From positions 1 through 18,354 of the forward strand of contig CALKLQ010000040.1 of NCBI GenBank assembly GCA_937992055.1: a DNA stretch of 18,354 bases, written 5' to 3'. Under the pieces are notes generated by a model. The model saw only the letters and a program-made list of their open reading frames with translations, was not told the DNA's origin and did not search any database. The stretch is from an uncultured Clostridia bacterium. Its GTDB lineage: Bacteria > Bacillota > Clostridia > Christensenellales > UBA1242. Below are positions 1 to 8,943 of this stretch, piece after piece. The translations under genes and the position numbers were made by a program. The stretch's first letter is position 1. Each line of letters begins with the position of its first letter.

Positions 1-675
<675 letters not shown>

Positions 676-684
676 GGAGATAAG

Positions 685-1245
685 ATGGATTGGCTATTGT
701 ATAAAAATACTTATTGGAATTATTTTGAACAATTAGAAAAAGATTTTTTTGACACTTCAATATATTGTGAAATTGATGATTGCAATAAATCTTCGTATTC
801 AATAAAGTATTTACAAGCCTTGTTGTCAATATGTGGTGAAATAGATACGATTTTTAAGACATTTTGCAAAAAATTGGACTTATCGTTAGATATAGACACT
901 TGTGGCATAGATGATTATATTAGAGTTATCAAACAATCATATCCAACATTCGCAATGGAAAAAGTTGTGTTGGTTGGTTATAAATATAGTGAACTTGTTC
1001 CGTGGAAATCCATAGATAAAAATTTTCCACCAAATTTTTGGAAAATTTACAATAAAGTAAAACACCACAGAGATTCTGCGTCAAATGGAAAGAAAAATTA
1101 TAAATATGCTAATCAAAAAACAGTGTTAGAAGCATTGTCTGCATTATATGTTTTAGAACAATACTGGGTTGCATATAACTTCATTGATGAAGGAATTAAG
1201 GAAAATACAATTATACCAAGATTAAGTCAAAAAAATTATCATTAA
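685..1245 (+). CDS. Unrecognised protein with HEPN-like motif, inside the type I RM operon
   Basis: A 186-residue soluble, helix-rich protein with no signal peptide. AAGGAG precedes its ATG by a good distance and it starts 9 nt after hsdS, so it is co-transcribed. I do not recognise it with certainty. The segment WKIYNKVKHHR (about residues 119-129), followed by a helix ending LSALYVLEQYW (about 151-161), resembles uncharacterised proteins carrying a YN-x-(I/V)-KH-x-R signature, often grouped near HEPN domains. If HEPN-like it could be an RNase or nucleotide-modifying effector next to the restriction genes, but that is inference from motif and position; the classical R-x4-6-H spacing is not clearly met. 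A 98-bp gap without an obvious gene follows before the Fic gene. Confidence 0.72.
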   Translation: MDWLLYKNTYWNYFEQLEKDFFDTSIYCEIDDCNKSSYSIKYLQALLSICGEIDTIFKTFCKKLDLSLDIDTCGIDDYIRVIKQSYPTFAMEKVVLVGYKYSELVPWKSIDKNFPPNFWKIYNKVKHHRDSASNGKKNYKYANQKTVLEALSALYVLEQYWVAYNFIDEGIKENTIIPRLSQKNYH

Positions 1246-1343
1246 CAAATTGGAAATTTTATTCAACTTATTTTAATGTTCCGACCGAATATTTAATTAC
1301 TGATGCATATTTAACTTACATAAAAGGGTAAAAGGAGAAACTT

Positions 1344-2219
1344 ATGTCTAACAAAGTATCAATACGCTTTTTTAGTGATAGAGAAGTTAGGGCTGTATGG
1401 AATGAAGAACAGTCCAAATGGTTTTTTAGTGTTTTGGATATAATCGGAGCAATAAGAAAAGAAGACAATTACGAAAAGTGCAGAAACTATTGGAAGTATC
1501 TTAAAGCAAAATTAAAAAAAGAGAATAGTGAGTTGGTTAGTGCCACTACCCAACTGAAATTGACTGCTGCCGATGGTAAGAAATATTTGTCAGATGCTTT
1601 GGATAGTGATGGCATAATTAAACTCGCAAGTGAATTTCCAAGCAAAGTGGGTTCGGAGTTTATATCTTGGTTTACTCGTTCAGATGATACTGTTGATGGA
1701 AAGAGTAAGCAAAAGGCATACGCACTCTTTGATAGTTCATTTATTGATAGTATTGAAGTAGGAACAGTTAAAGGATTGCAACAAATTCACTCATATTTGT
1801 TTGGTGGACTTTATGATTTCGCAGGACAGATAAGAAAATTAAATATCAGCAAAGGTGGTTTTTCTTTTGCTCATGTGATGTATTTAGACGAAACATTAAA
1901 GCAAATTGAAAATATGCCAGAAAATAATCTTGAAAATATTGTAAAAAAATATGTTGAAATGAATGTTGCACACCCATTTATGGAAGGAAACGGAAGAAGC
2001 ACAAGAATTTGGCTTGATTTGATATTAAAAAAAAATTTGGGCAAATGTGTGGATTGGAGTAAGATAAATAAAAAAGATTATCTTTCTGCAATGAAAAGAA
2101 GTGTAGCAGATTATTCAGATATATTTGAATTGATAAAAAATGCTCTGACTGACGATATAAACGACAGAGAAGTGTTTATGAAAGGTATAGATTATTCATA
2201 CTATTACGAAGAAAACTAA
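1344..2219 (+). CDS. Bro-N / Fic fusion: putative self-inhibited protein adenylyltransferase
   Basis: A 291-residue protein with two parts. Residues ~5-110 look like a Bro-N/antirepressor-type DNA-binding domain (IRFFSDREVRAVWN...FSVLDIIGAI). Residues ~130-291 form a Fic domain with the complete motif HPFMEGNGRSTR (210-221). Fic enzymes move AMP from ATP to a hydroxyl on a target protein. From memory this half closely parallels the class III Fic of Neisseria meningitidis: GLQQIHSYLFGGLYDFAGQI, and the C-terminal inhibitory helix S-Y-Y-Y-E (285-289), whose Glu blocks ATP binding in that family. Here the helix ends EEN rather than EG. The start has AAAAGGAG seven bases upstream. It sits between hsdS and hsdR and ends 10 nt before hsdR, so it probably belongs to the RM operon. 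Target unknown. Confidence 0.9.
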   Translation: MSNKVSIRFFSDREVRAVWNEEQSKWFFSVLDIIGAIRKEDNYEKCRNYWKYLKAKLKKENSELVSATTQLKLTAADGKKYLSDALDSDGIIKLASEFPSKVGSEFISWFTRSDDTVDGKSKQKAYALFDSSFIDSIEVGTVKGLQQIHSYLFGGLYDFAGQIRKLNISKGGFSFAHVMYLDETLKQIENMPENNLENIVKKYVEMNVAHPFMEGNGRSTRIWLDLILKKNLGKCVDWSKINKKDYLSAMKRSVADYSDIFELIKNALTDDINDREVFMKGIDYSYYYEEN

Positions 2220-2229
2220 GGAGAAAATT

Positions 2230-5200
2230 ATGGCTTTTTACAATATTGTGGCACAATCTAATGAAAGCACGGTTGTAACGGAATATAAATCAGATAAAGT
2301 TCGTTCTGATGCTTATCAAAGTGAAGCAGAACTTGAAAAAGAGTTTATTAAACTTTTGCAGGAGCAAAGTTATGAATATTTGTCAATTAAATCAGAGAAT
2401 GATTTAATTGTTAATTTGCGTGTAAAACTTGAAGAATTAAATAAACTAAAGTTTACTGATAAAGAATGGGAACGCTTTTTTACTGAAATTATTGCAAATA
2501 AAAACGAAGGTATTGTAGAAAAGACAAGTAAAATACAAGAACAAAGCCGTATTGCTTTTAAGATGGATAATGGTTTGTCAAAGAATATTACTTTGCTTGA
2601 TAAAAAAAATATTCACGAAAACAAATTGCAAGTTATCAATCAATATGTAAACAACGATGGCAATTATGACAATAGATACGATGTTACTATTTTGGTAAAC
2701 GGGTTGCCACTTGTCCATATTGAATTAAAGCGCCGTGGAGTTGCCATTCGTGAAGCGTTTAATCAAATAGACAGATATCAAAGAGATAGTTTTTGGGCTG
2801 GCTGTGGACTATTTGAATTTGTGCAAATCTTTGTTATATCTAACGGTACAAACACAAAGTATTATTCTAATAGCACAAGGTGGAACCATATTAAAGATTT
2901 AAACAACCAAAAGATAAAAAAAGAAAAGACAAGCAATGGTTTTGAATTTACTTCTTTTTGGGCAGACGGAAATAACAGAATAATACCTGACCTTATCGAT
3001 TTTACAAAAACATTCTTTTCAAAACATACGCTTCTCAACATTTTGGCAAAGTATTGTGTTTTTACTTCTGAAAAATTATTGCTTGTTATGCGACCATATC
3101 AAATTGTCGCAACTGAAAGGATACTTAATCGTATTGAAATTAGTAATAATTATAAAACTTATGGAACGGTTAAAGCTGGTGGATACATTTGGCACACAAC
3201 AGGTAGTGGAAAAACTTTAACTTCCTTTAAAACTGCGCAACTTGCTACAAAACTACCTTACATAGATAAAGTATTATTTGTAGTAGATAGAAAAGACCTT
3301 GACTATCAAACAATGAAAGAGTATGACCGTTTTGAAAAGGGCGCTGCTAACAGCAATACTTCAACAGCATTATTAAAAAAACAACTTGAAAACCCTAATG
3401 CAAGAATTATAATTACAACAATCCAAAAATTAGATTCGTTTATTAAAAAGTATAAAGGCCACGAAGTTTATAATAAACATTGTGTAATTATTTTTGATGA
3501 GTGCCACCGTTCACAATTTGGTGATATGCACCTTTCTATTGTAAGGTCATTCAAGAAATATCATTTGTTTGGTTTTACAGGCACACCTATTTTTGCAGTA
3601 AATGCGAATAGTGGGGCAAAAAATATAAATTTGAAAACAACCCAGCAGGCATTTGGAGATAAACTCCATACATACACAATAGTTGATGCTATAAATGATA
3701 AAAATGTTTTGCCATTCCGTGTAGATTATATAAAGACAATGGAAGCAGAACCAGATATTGATGACAAGCAAGTTGCTGATATTGATAGAGAAAAAGCATT
3801 TTTAGCACCAAAGAGAATAAGAAAAATAACTGAATATGTTCTTGACCATTTTAATCAAAAAACTTATAGAAATGAAAAGAGTTATACATACAATAGTCTT
3901 ATCAATATAGCAAAAGTTGCAAGTGCAAAAGATAAAAATGCAATTGAAGAAGTAAAACAAAAATTAAGATTATCTGGCTTTAACTCTATCTTTTGTGTTG
4001 CATCAGTAGAAGCAGCAAAACTTTACTATAATGAATTTAAGCGTCAAATGGCTGAAAATCCATCTAAAAAGTTAAAGATTGCTACGATTTATAGTTATGG
4101 TGTTAATGAAGAAGTTGATGATTCTTTATTGTGCGAAGAAAATAGCGAAGACACAACAAGTCTTAACAAATCTTCTAGGGATTTCTTGGAAAGTGCAATT
4201 AAAGATTATAATGAAATATTTAAGACAAATTATGATACTTCAAGCGATAAATTTCAAAACTATTATAAAGATGTTTCTCTTCGTATGAAGAATAAGGAAC
4301 TTGATTTGCTTATTGTTGTCAATATGTTCCTTACAGGTTTTGACGCTACAACACTCAACACATTGTGGGTAGATAAAAATTTAAAAGCACATGGACTTAT
4401 TCAAGCATTTTCAAGGACTAATCGTATATTAAATAGCATAAAAACATTTGGCAATATTATTTGTTTTAGAAACTTGCAAAAAAGGGCTGATGATGCAGTA
4501 GCATTGTTTGGGGATAAAGAAGCGGGTGGCATTTGTTTGCTAAAAGGTTACAAAGATTATTATTATGGTTATGAAGATGAAAAAGGCAATTATAAACCGG
4601 GTTATACAGATTTAATTGAAGAACTGGAAACAAAATATCCATTAAGCGAACCACAAATTATAGGCGAAAAAGCACAAAAAGATTTTATTGGTTTGTTTGG
4701 ATCAATTCTTCGTATGAGAAACTTGCTTTCTTCATTTGATGAATTTGCGGGCAATGAACTTTTATCAGAAGGTGACATGCAGGATTATTTAAGCAGATAC
4801 AACGACCTTTATTTAGAGTGGAAAAAATATCGCGAAGAGCATGCAAAAGAAGACATTACAGATGATATCGTTTTTGAAATAGAACTGATAAAACAAGTTG
4901 AAATAAATATTGATTACATTTTGTTGCTTGTTAAAAAATGTCATGACAGTCACTGTGAAGATAAGGAAGTCCTTATATCAATCAACAAAGCAATTGATTC
5001 AAGTTTGGAACTTCGTAGCAAGAAGGCTCTTATTGAAACCTTTATTGCAGGAATTAATGATGTTGATGATGTAATGCTTGAATGGCGAGAATTTGTTGCT
5101 AACCAAAAAGAATTGGAACTTGCAACAATAATTAATGATATGAAGTTAAAAGAAAAAGAAACCCGCAAATTTATGGAAAACTCTTTCCGTGATGGAGTTA

Positions 5201-5334
5201 TGAAAACAACAGGAACAGATATAGATGGAATTTTGCCACCGATGTCAAGATTTGGTGGCGGTAGAGAGAAGAAAAAGTTAAATGTTATAGTAAGACTTAA
5301 ACAATTCTTTGAAAGATTTTTTGGAATATCATAA
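2230..5334 (+). CDS. hsdR: Type I restriction enzyme endonuclease/translocase subunit HsdR
   Basis: HsdR (1034 residues) is the ATP-driven DNA translocase and nuclease of the type I complex. Near the N-terminus is the PD-(D/E)XK nuclease core: D151, then E165-L-K167, then Q179-x3-Y183. These are the positions I recall for the EcoR124I subunit (1038 residues), which puts this system in the EcoR124I-like (IC) branch. The helicase motor follows: Walker A HTTGSGKT (322-329), DECH (423-426), TGTP (450-453), and further on TGFDATTLNTLWVDK and QAFSRTNR, the motif V/VI arginine-finger region. The C-terminal ~250 residues are helical. All key residues are present and the length is normal, so it should be functional. 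AAGGAG precedes the ATG, and another leads from its stop into the decayed gene downstream. Confidence 0.97.
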   Translation: MAFYNIVAQSNESTVVTEYKSDKVRSDAYQSEAELEKEFIKLLQEQSYEYLSIKSENDLIVNLRVKLEELNKLKFTDKEWERFFTEIIANKNEGIVEKTSKIQEQSRIAFKMDNGLSKNITLLDKKNIHENKLQVINQYVNNDGNYDNRYDVTILVNGLPLVHIELKRRGVAIREAFNQIDRYQRDSFWAGCGLFEFVQIFVISNGTNTKYYSNSTRWNHIKDLNNQKIKKEKTSNGFEFTSFWADGNNRIIPDLIDFTKTFFSKHTLLNILAKYCVFTSEKLLLVMRPYQIVATERILNRIEISNNYKTYGTVKAGGYIWHTTGSGKTLTSFKTAQLATKLPYIDKVLFVVDRKDLDYQTMKEYDRFEKGAANSNTSTALLKKQLENPNARIIITTIQKLDSFIKKYKGHEVYNKHCVIIFDECHRSQFGDMHLSIVRSFKKYHLFGFTGTPIFAVNANSGAKNINLKTTQQAFGDKLHTYTIVDAINDKNVLPFRVDYIKTMEAEPDIDDKQVADIDREKAFLAPKRIRKITEYVLDHFNQKTYRNEKSYTYNSLINIAKVASAKDKNAIEEVKQKLRLSGFNSIFCVASVEAAKLYYNEFKRQMAENPSKKLKIATIYSYGVNEEVDDSLLCEENSEDTTSLNKSSRDFLESAIKDYNEIFKTNYDTSSDKFQNYYKDVSLRMKNKELDLLIVVNMFLTGFDATTLNTLWVDKNLKAHGLIQAFSRTNRILNSIKTFGNIICFRNLQKRADDAVALFGDKEAGGICLLKGYKDYYYGYEDEKGNYKPGYTDLIEELETKYPLSEPQIIGEKAQKDFIGLFGSILRMRNLLSSFDEFAGNELLSEGDMQDYLSRYNDLYLEWKKYREEHAKEDITDDIVFEIELIKQVEINIDYILLLVKKCHDSHCEDKEVLISINKAIDSSLELRSKKALIETFIAGINDVDDVMLEWREFVANQKELELATIINDMKLKEKETRKFMENSFRDGVMKTTGTDIDGILPPMSRFGGGREKKKLNVIVRLKQFFERFFGIS

Positions 5335-5343
5335 GGAGTATTT

Positions 5344-5757
5344 ATGGAGCAACCTTTTTCAAAAATCTATTTGAGTCGGTGAGCTAGCTATCCAACACCA
5401 AAAGAAGTAATAATTGATAGGCAACAAAGATTAACTTCTTTATATGCTGTTATAAAGGGTAAAAAAGTTAAATATCAAAAAATGAAGATAAGAAATTTCT
5501 TTTACACCATTGAAGTGTATTTTTGAAGTTGGGTTCAAATGACTAAAAAAGATAAGCAATGGATATATAATATTCGTGATGTCTATACTACAAATGCATT
5601 CACTTTTATAAGATATTATATAAATAATTTGAAGCAATTGAGCGAACTAAAAGGCTTGGAATTATCAAATGAAGAAAGTAATGATATTTCGAATAATATA
5701 ACAGCATTGTATAACTTACAAAATTTTAACTTTATTTATTTCAAATTTCATAAATAA
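5344..5757 (+). pseudogene. Decayed DUF262 / GmrSD-type gene remnant
   Basis: An AAGGAG at the hsdR stop is followed by ATG at 5344, reading MEQPFSKIYLSR and then TGA at 5380. Beyond it the same frame gives IIDRQQRLTSLYAVIKGKKV, which matches the (V)IDGQQRLTTL signature of the DUF262 ParB-like nuclease/NTPase domain of GmrSD-type type IV restriction proteins, with Gly replaced by Arg. A second in-frame TGA falls near 5524, then WIYNIRDVYTTNAFTF continues to 5757. A FEVG-like segment around 5525 is readable only in another frame, so frameshifts are present too. Most of the N-terminal domain between the start and the QQRLT motif, and the rest of the C-terminus, are missing. It looks like a fossil of another defence gene, not a working protein. 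Confidence 0.8.
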
Positions 5758-5808
5758 CCTCATAAAAAATATAATATATTAAACATTATATTGCCCTTTA
5801 AATAAAAA

Positions 5809-5837
5809 ATTAAATTTGCCAAAGAGACAAATTTAAT
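5809..5837 (-). terminator. Intrinsic terminator of the C1B peptidase gene
   Basis: On the - strand ATTAAATTTG and CAAATTTAAT form a 10-bp stem around a 9-nt loop, followed by TTTTTTATTT. The + strand lacks a T-run, so it serves the leftward gene ending at 5949. It lies about 110 bp past that stop. The stem is AT-only apart from its top pair, so strength is moderate. Confidence 0.75.
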
Positions 5838-5845
5838 GGTAAGCA

Positions 5846-5855
5846 TGGCGGAGAG
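5846..5855. repeat. 10-bp copy of the tRNA-Ser 3' end (possible old attachment site)
   Basis: TGGCGGAGAG here is identical, in the same orientation, to 13001-13010, the CCA end and acceptor strand of tRNA-Ser. TTTGAACC, as in the tRNA T-loop, follows 22 bp from the repeat start here and 17 bp in the tRNA. The match breaks down between and beyond, so it may be chance or a decayed duplication of a tRNA 3' end. Confidence 0.3.
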
Positions 5856-5948
5856 CTATCCTCTTTGTTTGAACCTACAAAGCAATTTCTAATTCATTAT
5901 ATGCTTTAAGATATTTCCTCCTTGAAAGATATTATAAACCTAAACATA

Positions 5949-7289
5949 TTAAATAGGTTCATCAAAATAAGTTTCGATTGCCTGCTCCTTACATATTTCT
6001 AAAATGTTTTCTGGTATGTATTTTTTATTGATCCATAAACAAAAACAACATTTTTCAAAAAAATTATTATTCATCACATAATAACCTTCATTTCTTGCAT
6101 TCGCGCCTGCAGTATCTTCTACTTTCCATCTTATAGGTCTACCATTTTCTAGCTGAACACCGCGGATACACATCCAGTGTTTAAGTGTTATATCACTTAG
6201 ATTAACTGCTTCTTCTTTGGTTAAATCTTGAATGCCAAGTTCTTTTTCATAATCAAATATTCTTGTATCTAAAATTGTACTTTTATCATTTCTATATTTT
6301 TTATTTTCACACGCTATACACACTGGCATACCAGCTTTCAACTGTTTAATTGCAAAATCTTCTAAATATTGAATTGGAAGATTTAAATATTCTATTGCAT
6401 TTTTGCCATAGATATTATCAGAATATTTTCTTTTATATCGTTTGAAATATGGTCTATTGTACATTGGCAAATTTGCCACCACTACAAAATCCTTTAAATT
6501 TATTTTACAAAATTTTTTGAAAAACAATAATGGACTTAAACTTAACTTAATATTTTCACCCATTCTATTCACATATTCATATTGAAATTCTGTCGGAGGA
6601 ACTCCATAGATTTTACATAAATAATTATAATTTTCTTGCAATAAGGCATTTTTTTCTTCTCTTAGTTGTTGCTGAGATAAATTTGCTTTTTTGTATAATA
6701 ATTTAAAAATATCTTTTTTTACTTTTTGGGTAAACAATTTAATATTATTGCCAGATTTAAGTGCATTAATTGTATCAGGCATAGCACAGTCGGGCACAAT
6801 ACCATATTTACAAATTAAATCTCTTGCATATTCTATTCTCCCAGATTCTCTTACAGGATTTTTAAAATATGAACTTGCGCCGTCATCTCTTTTGTTCATC
6901 AATTTTAAACATTCGTTTAACTTGCAGGACTTCATGTTTATTACATACTCGTATACCGTGTTAGATTTTTCTAATTTATCATAAAAAGATAAATAATTGC
7001 TTGATAGACAAAATTCTGTTGGGTTAACATCAAGATTTTTAGCAATATCATCTTTAATTAAATTAATTAGACTAAATAACCAGCATCTTAGGGAAGAGTC
7101 CTGAAAATAAATTCTAGTATTTTGTAATTCTAAATTAAAACTAAAAATATTTTCTTCTTCTATGGCGCTATTGGTAAAGACCTTTTGAAGATCATTTTCT
7201 TTTAAATTTTTAATTAGCTTTTCATCTACTTTAACGCTTTTGTATGCATTATAAAATTTTTGTAATTGCTCAAAACTAATATCTTTCAT
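5949..7289 (-). CDS. Divergent C1B cysteine peptidase (bleomycin hydrolase / aminopeptidase C family)
   Basis: About 446 residues, typical family length, no signal peptide, so cytosolic. The family trims N-terminal residues from peptides using a Cys-His-Asn triad. Numbering from the upstream ATG (7298): oxyanion Gln66 and Cys72 lie in QDSSLRCW, and His374 in LKHWMCIRGV, aligning with the PepC segments QKQSGRCW and THAMVLAGV. The usual VENSWG reads VEDTAG (Asp395), so the catalytic Asn is Asp and the following Trp is missing. YGIVP and PPTEFQYEY also match PepC. The C-terminal arm, which in PepC ends WDPMGALA and lies in the active cleft, here ends FDEPI, a few residues shorter. I place the start at the second ATG (7289) because the first (7298) lies in a promoter -10. 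There is no Shine-Dalgarno. It is a single-gene unit; activity may be altered or lost. Confidence 0.87.
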   Translation of the reverse strand: MKDISFEQLQKFYNAYKSVKVDEKLIKNLKENDLQKVFTNSAIEEENIFSFNLELQNTRIYFQDSSLRCWLFSLINLIKDDIAKNLDVNPTEFCLSSNYLSFYDKLEKSNTVYEYVINMKSCKLNECLKLMNKRDDGASSYFKNPVRESGRIEYARDLICKYGIVPDCAMPDTINALKSGNNIKLFTQKVKKDIFKLLYKKANLSQQQLREEKNALLQENYNYLCKIYGVPPTEFQYEYVNRMGENIKLSLSPLLFFKKFCKINLKDFVVVANLPMYNRPYFKRYKRKYSDNIYGKNAIEYLNLPIQYLEDFAIKQLKAGMPVCIACENKKYRNDKSTILDTRIFDYEKELGIQDLTKEEAVNLSDITLKHWMCIRGVQLENGRPIRWKVEDTAGANARNEGYYVMNNNFFEKCCFCLWINKKYIPENILEICKEQAIETYFDEPI

Positions 7290-7296
7290 AAGAGTC

Positions 7297-7324
7297 ATTA
7301 TACGAATTATTTAAAATTAGTCAA
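7297..7324 (-). promoter_or_regulatory. Promoter of the C1B peptidase gene, overlapping its first ATG
   Basis: On the - strand TTGACT (7319-7324), a 16-bp spacer and TATAAT (7297-7302). The -10 box overlaps the upstream ATG (7296-7298). Transcription beginning about seven bases on would start at or just before the second ATG (7287-7289), so the message would have essentially no leader, in keeping with the lack of a ribosome binding site. Confidence 0.6.
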
Positions 7325-7414
7325 GTATCATATTATAAAAAAATAATTCAATACAACTTAATAAATTTTGTGATATAAGCGTAACCCCAAAGCATTCTCG
7401 CATATAAAATAAAA

Positions 7415-7441
7415 CGAACCTATGACTTTCATCACGATTCG
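7415..7441 (-). terminator. Terminator of the serine recombinase gene
   Basis: On the - strand CGAATCGTGAT and GTCAT-A-GGTTCG pair (with GU pairs and one bulged A) around a GAAA tetraloop, followed by TTTTATTTTAT. The stem overlaps the last codons and TGA stop (7432-7434) of the recombinase, so it closes the XRE-recombinase unit and separates it from the peptidase gene. Confidence 0.68.
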
Positions 7442-8943
7442 TTGTATTTACTAATGGCGGAGCAATCATTTTGAAATAAGAACTCTTCATTTTCTGCTAT
7501 ATTCTCGCTGGCTTGTTCAAAAGTTAATTTATGATTGCCAAATAAGTTGTAGTAGATTGCTATTTTATCGTCAAAGATATAAACGCTATTAATAAACTTA
7601 TTTATAATTTTGCGTTGATAGTTTATATCGTCAATGTTTCCGTCTAAATATTCGCCAAGTATATTTTTGACATCTTCTTTTGTATGGGTTATAACTTGCA
7701 TAAGTTTTAGCTTTTTCAATTCTTCTTGTAAATCTTGCTTTTCAATTTCAAGACTTTTTGACTTTTCATTCATACGCTTTTGCAGTTCTTCACTATCTGC
7801 ATTAAAGAACATATTAAAGCATTTGTCTAAATCTCGGTCGATTTTTTCAATTTGTTTTTCATATTCTTTAATTTTCATTGTGGTTGTGTTTTTATTCCAC
7901 TTTTCAAGCATACCATTTGCAATAATTTCTATTTGTTCGTGTGTTAAAACAAAATTCAATGTTTGTTCGACAACATACTTTTCTAAATAATCTTTTTGCT
8001 CATTTTTCTTTCTGCAAGTATGTTCTTTACATTTTTTGGAGCAAGAATAATAGTGGTATTGTTTAGTAGTTTTGCTTGTTCCACTTATACCAACCATAGC
8101 AGAACCACAATAACCGCAAAATGCTTTACCAGTTAAAAGATATTCGATTTTTGCTTTTTGAGTTGCTGGCTGGTGTTTATGTTCTGCAAGTTTTATTTGC
8201 ACTTTGTCAAATAAATCTTTACTTATTATTGCTGGGCAATAATCTTCATTTTGTAAATTACCATTATTAAAAACGCCCGTATATTTAATGTTTGTTAAGT
8301 TGTTTTGAAAACTGTTATAACTTATTGGCTTGCCCTTATTTGTTTTATAGCCCTGTTCGTTTAGTTCTTTTATTATTTGTTTTTTGCTTTTTCCGTTGGC
8401 GTATTCTTCAAACAAATAGCGAATTGCGGGAGCGGTTTTTTCGTCAATTACTATTTTTTTATCTTCCACTGTATAGCCATAAAGAATATGTCCGCCTATA
8501 TAATTGCCTTTCAAAACACTTTCTCTAATACCCCTTTTTACTTTTTGGCTTAAATCTTTTGAATACATTTCAGCAAACATTTCGAGTAAGCCTTCCATTA
8601 AAGCACCTTCGGGCGTATCATTTATAATTTCAGTTGCAGAAACAACACGCACTCCATATTGTGCGAGTTTATGTTTGTAAATAGTATTATCATATTTATT
8701 TCGACTAAACCTATCGAGTTTATAGACGAGTATTTGTTCAAATTCCTTATTGCTTGCATCAGTAATAAGCCTTTGAAACTCTGGGCGGTTATCATTTGTT
8801 CCCGTTGTTGCTCGGTCTATATATTCGCCTATGATATTTATTTTGTTTCGCTCTGCAAATTCTCTACAAACTCTAAGTTGTCCCTCAATGCTTTGCTCTG
8901 TTTGAGAGTGTGAAGAAAAACGAGCATAAATAACTGCGTTCAT
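7432..8943 (-). CDS. Large serine recombinase (integrase/excisionase)
   Basis: A 503-residue large serine recombinase, the enzyme that integrates and excises mobile elements between short att sites through a phosphoserine-DNA link. The catalytic resolvase domain covers ~1-145: YARFSSHSQTEQS with Arg8 and nucleophile Ser10, then KLDRFSRN (75-82). The recombinase domain spans ~150-265, and a zinc ribbon follows with C276-GY-C279 and the pair C301/C310 (or C305). A charged coiled-coil stretch lies at ~345-415, as in TndX/TnpX-like enzymes. All key residues are intact. Its ATG overlaps the TGA of the upstream XRE gene (ATGA), implying translational coupling and control by that repressor. Ser10 is the first of two adjacent serines; the first fits the family pattern. 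Confidence 0.97.
   Translation of the reverse strand: MNAVIYARFSSHSQTEQSIEGQLRVCREFAERNKINIIGEYIDRATTGTNDNRPEFQRLITDASNKEFEQILVYKLDRFSRNKYDNTIYKHKLAQYGVRVVSATEIINDTPEGALMEGLLEMFAEMYSKDLSQKVKRGIRESVLKGNYIGGHILYGYTVEDKKIVIDEKTAPAIRYLFEEYANGKSKKQIIKELNEQGYKTNKGKPISYNSFQNNLTNIKYTGVFNNGNLQNEDYCPAIISKDLFDKVQIKLAEHKHQPATQKAKIEYLLTGKAFCGYCGSAMVGISGTSKTTKQYHYYSCSKKCKEHTCRKKNEQKDYLEKYVVEQTLNFVLTHEQIEIIANGMLEKWNKNTTTMKIKEYEKQIEKIDRDLDKCFNMFFNADSEELQKRMNEKSKSLEIEKQDLQEELKKLKLMQVITHTKEDVKNILGEYLDGNIDDINYQRKIINKFINSVYIFDDKIAIYYNLFGNHKLTFEQASENIAENEEFLFQNDCSAISKYNES

Noticed and set aside
5380..5526. TGA read as tryptophan (alternative code) to rescue the frame after hsdR
   Set aside because: Reading through gives no sensible protein at the first TGA, a FEVG-like segment needs a frame change, and uvrC and the recombinase end naturally at TGA. 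Decay explains the frame better.
5846..5900. A second tRNA gene near the tRNA-Ser-like 10-mer
   Set aside because: The acceptor cannot be paired, the T-arm spacing is wrong by five bases, and no anticodon arm is visible. At most it is a 3'-end fragment.
7299..7431. Clear att core for the serine recombinase next to its gene
   Set aside because: I compared this stretch by eye with 12940-13000 and found no convincing shared core; serine recombinase cores can be only 2-3 bp, so the exact ends remain unresolved.
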